The notes beneath the pieces are model-generated. The model was not told the DNA's origin. It did not search any database and worked only from the letters and a program-made list of their open reading frames with translations. From a virus, in the IMG/VR virus record IMGVR_UViG_3300030085_002413, positions 811-35,818 of that record: 35,008 nt of DNA; one strand, 5' to 3'. The position numbers were made by a program, and so were the translations under genes. Positions 33,650-35,008 of this stretch are shown here, piece by piece; positions within the stretch are counted from its first letter, which is position 1, and each line of letters begins with the position of its first letter.

Positions 33650-35008
33650 TTATTTTATTATTCTTGATGTATTACCAGTATTACTATATTTAGAAATACT
33701 TATATTTAATGGTTGTTTTTTGTATTCTACGTTTGGTCTATATAAATGTCTATTGCAAGCCATTATAGCAAGCCCTGAACTTATAGTTGCATCAAACTTA
33801 GTTCTTTTATTTATATCGAACTTAGCCCAATCATTCAGCGTTTCGTTAAAGTATATATTTCCATATATTCCATCGCCCTTGTGTCCAACATGCTCTTGTA
33901 TATACATTTCAATAGCAGCAGCATGAGCTTGCTTTATATCTTCACTAGAGTTTGGTATACCACCTATTTCTTTTTCAGTCACAGATAATTTATTCCAAAC
34001 TTTGTCCGGTCTATTCATACTAAAGCCTCTATAACCTCTTCTTTTAAAATAATATAAAAGCCTTGGTTTGTTATTTTCTGCAAGTAATGGCATACCATAA
34101 AACACGCACGCCATTAATATATCTTCAAAAAATATTTCAGCGGTTTGTGGTCTAGCTATATATTCTAAGAACATGTGGTTTGGCGGAGCGTCTTCCATTG
34201 AAAACTTTGTTAATCCATGAAGAGATCCGTTGGATCCTCTACCATCAACAGTACCGCTAATATCATAACTATCGCAGCCAAAAGCGCCCATGTGCTCGTT
34301 TCCAGGATATTTAACTCCATTTTTTATTATTATTTTATTCTGAAGATTAGCAGGTGGCGTCCAACTAATTTTAAATCTACCATTGCTATCCGGATAAAAT
34401 ATTACATTAGTGTCTTTAATTCCGTTAATCCACTGAAAACTACCAGTTGTTACTACAGAATCATTTCTAATTCCTTCGTTATAATCTATTTGTTCGTATA
34501 TCTTTGTTAAATTAAATATACTATTTTTTGCTTCATCTCTAAAAGCATGCTCTTCAGTTCTTGGAAATTGACGGTAAAACTCATTTAATCCATCACTATC
34601 TCCTTTTAATCCATCAGCTTCATTATTCCAGTGATCAATTATACCTATGTCAATTAATTCACCGTCTGGTCCGTATACATCATGATCTGGGTTATTAAAT
34701 ACAGGCTGTCCGTATTCGTCAATAAATCCTTCATAGTTCCATTCCATTGGTATAAACAAAGAATATAAACCAGACTTTGTTTGTCCATTGCGGTTTCTGC
34801 TTGTAACGTCTGAATCATTGTATAGCTTTTTAAAATTATCACCACCTTTATCAAGAGCATTACTCGTTGAACCCATCATGCATTTACCAACTATACGAGC
34901 ACCTAACCTCAAACAAGTTTTAGTTACTCGCCAGTTGTTTAGAATATTATCAGGTCTTTCCCACTTACCACTTTCGTCGTGTACTAGCAGACTAAGCTTT
35001 TCACCGTC
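33650..35008 (-). CDS. terL: Terminase large subunit, C-terminal part (runs off right edge)
   Basis: The DNA-packaging motor: ATPase plus nuclease. The frame stays open to the window end, so 452 residues are visible and the N-terminus (with Walker A) is missing; a TTG at 34912 is internal, not the start. In the visible fragment, LLVHDES has the Walker B D11-E12, and GKCMMGSTSNAL (motif III, ~42-53) is the coupling motif. The nuclease part has RNase H-fold acidic residues D246 (FGCDSYD), E311 (LLAENN) and D406 (KFDATISSG). The motif order and spacing suit a terminase, and its position immediately ahead of the portal confirms it. Without the N-terminal half I cannot say more on the packaging mechanism (cos or pac). 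Confidence 0.92.
   Translation of the reverse strand, partial: DGEKLSLLVHDESGKWERPDNILNNWRVTKTCLRLGARIVGKCMMGSTSNALDKGGDNFKKLYNDSDVTSRNRNGQTKSGLYSLFIPMEWNYEGFIDEYGQPVFNNPDHDVYGPDGELIDIGIIDHWNNEADGLKGDSDGLNEFYRQFPRTEEHAFRDEAKNSIFNLTKIYEQIDYNEGIRNDSVVTTGSFQWINGIKDTNVIFYPDSNGRFKISWTPPANLQNKIIIKNGVKYPGNEHMGAFGCDSYDISGTVDGRGSNGSLHGLTKFSMEDAPPNHMFLEYIARPQTAEIFFEDILMACVFYGMPLLAENNKPRLLYYFKRRGYRGFSMNRPDKVWNKLSVTEKEIGGIPNSSEDIKQAHAAAIEMYIQEHVGHKGDGIYGNIYFNETLNDWAKFDINKRTKFDATISSGLAIMACNRHLYRPNVEYKKQPLNISISKYSNTGNTSRIIK

Noticed and set aside
34910-34912. TTG as start codon of the terminase
   Set aside because: The frame continues upstream through Walker B (LLVHDES) to the window end, so this TTG is an internal leucine codon.
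1-35008. tRNA genes, integrase, insertion sequences, Bacteroidota -33/-7 promoters
   Set aside because: None could be supported by eye; intergenic gaps are nearly all under 60 bases and show no TTTG...TAnnTTTG pattern that I could defend.

Overview
The window is one strand-biased, densely packed block of phage virion genes: every supportable gene is on the minus strand, so it reads from right to left. It looks like the late structural operon of a short-tailed (podovirus-type) phage. It has a terminase, portal, scaffold, major capsid protein, two connector/ring-type proteins and a nozzle-type protein, but no tape-measure, sheath or tail-tube gene. AT-rich DNA, start codons preceded by A-rich stretches rather than Shine-Dalgarno sites, a Bacteroidota-style signal peptide at the left edge, and protein types that I recall from uncultured marine phages together suggest a marine phage, probably of Bacteroidota (Flavobacteriia-like). 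The connector and nozzle proteins also recall the crAss-like phages. Host and taxonomy are inference.

Layout in transcription order. Right end, head module: large terminase (cut by the window edge, but Walker B is visible), portal, acidic scaffold, major capsid protein, a UACG-loop terminator, a conserved unknown protein, and a second hairpin with a UUCG loop. Tail module: a 245-aa ring/adaptor protein, a 547-aa ring/tube protein carrying a jelly-roll-like insertion, a 3066-aa nozzle/receptor-contact protein, and two beta-rich accessory proteins. Ejection module: a 407-aa repeat protein with a membrane segment, a 486-aa probable internal protein, and a 2867-aa polyvalent protein with a zinc-metallopeptidase motif and a complete HAD motif set. 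The two giant genes fill about half of the window.

Left end: a run of very short, very basic genes (127, 50, 115, 149, 99 and 91 aa) surrounds a soluble PAP2-type phosphatase. The run is followed by a small membrane protein and the start of an exported protein. These genes abut or overlap by one base (TAATG) or four bases (ATGA), which points to translational coupling. Lysine-rich C-termini often provide the A-rich sequence just ahead of the next start codon.

The most interesting points are: (1) the 2867-aa protein as a possible self-processing polyprotein, since a peptide ASKNL(N/K) recurs three times and brackets the HAD domain; (2) the complete PAP2 signature in a 180-aa protein with no membrane segment or signal peptide; (3) 7-residue and 11-residue tandem repeats in the same putative ejection protein; (4) predicted sugar-binding-like insertions in tail proteins; and (5) two UNCG-type hairpins flanking a single conserved gene. 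No tRNA, CRISPR array, insertion sequence, integrase, replication gene or recognised lysis enzyme was seen, and no gene-free stretch exceeds 300 bases.
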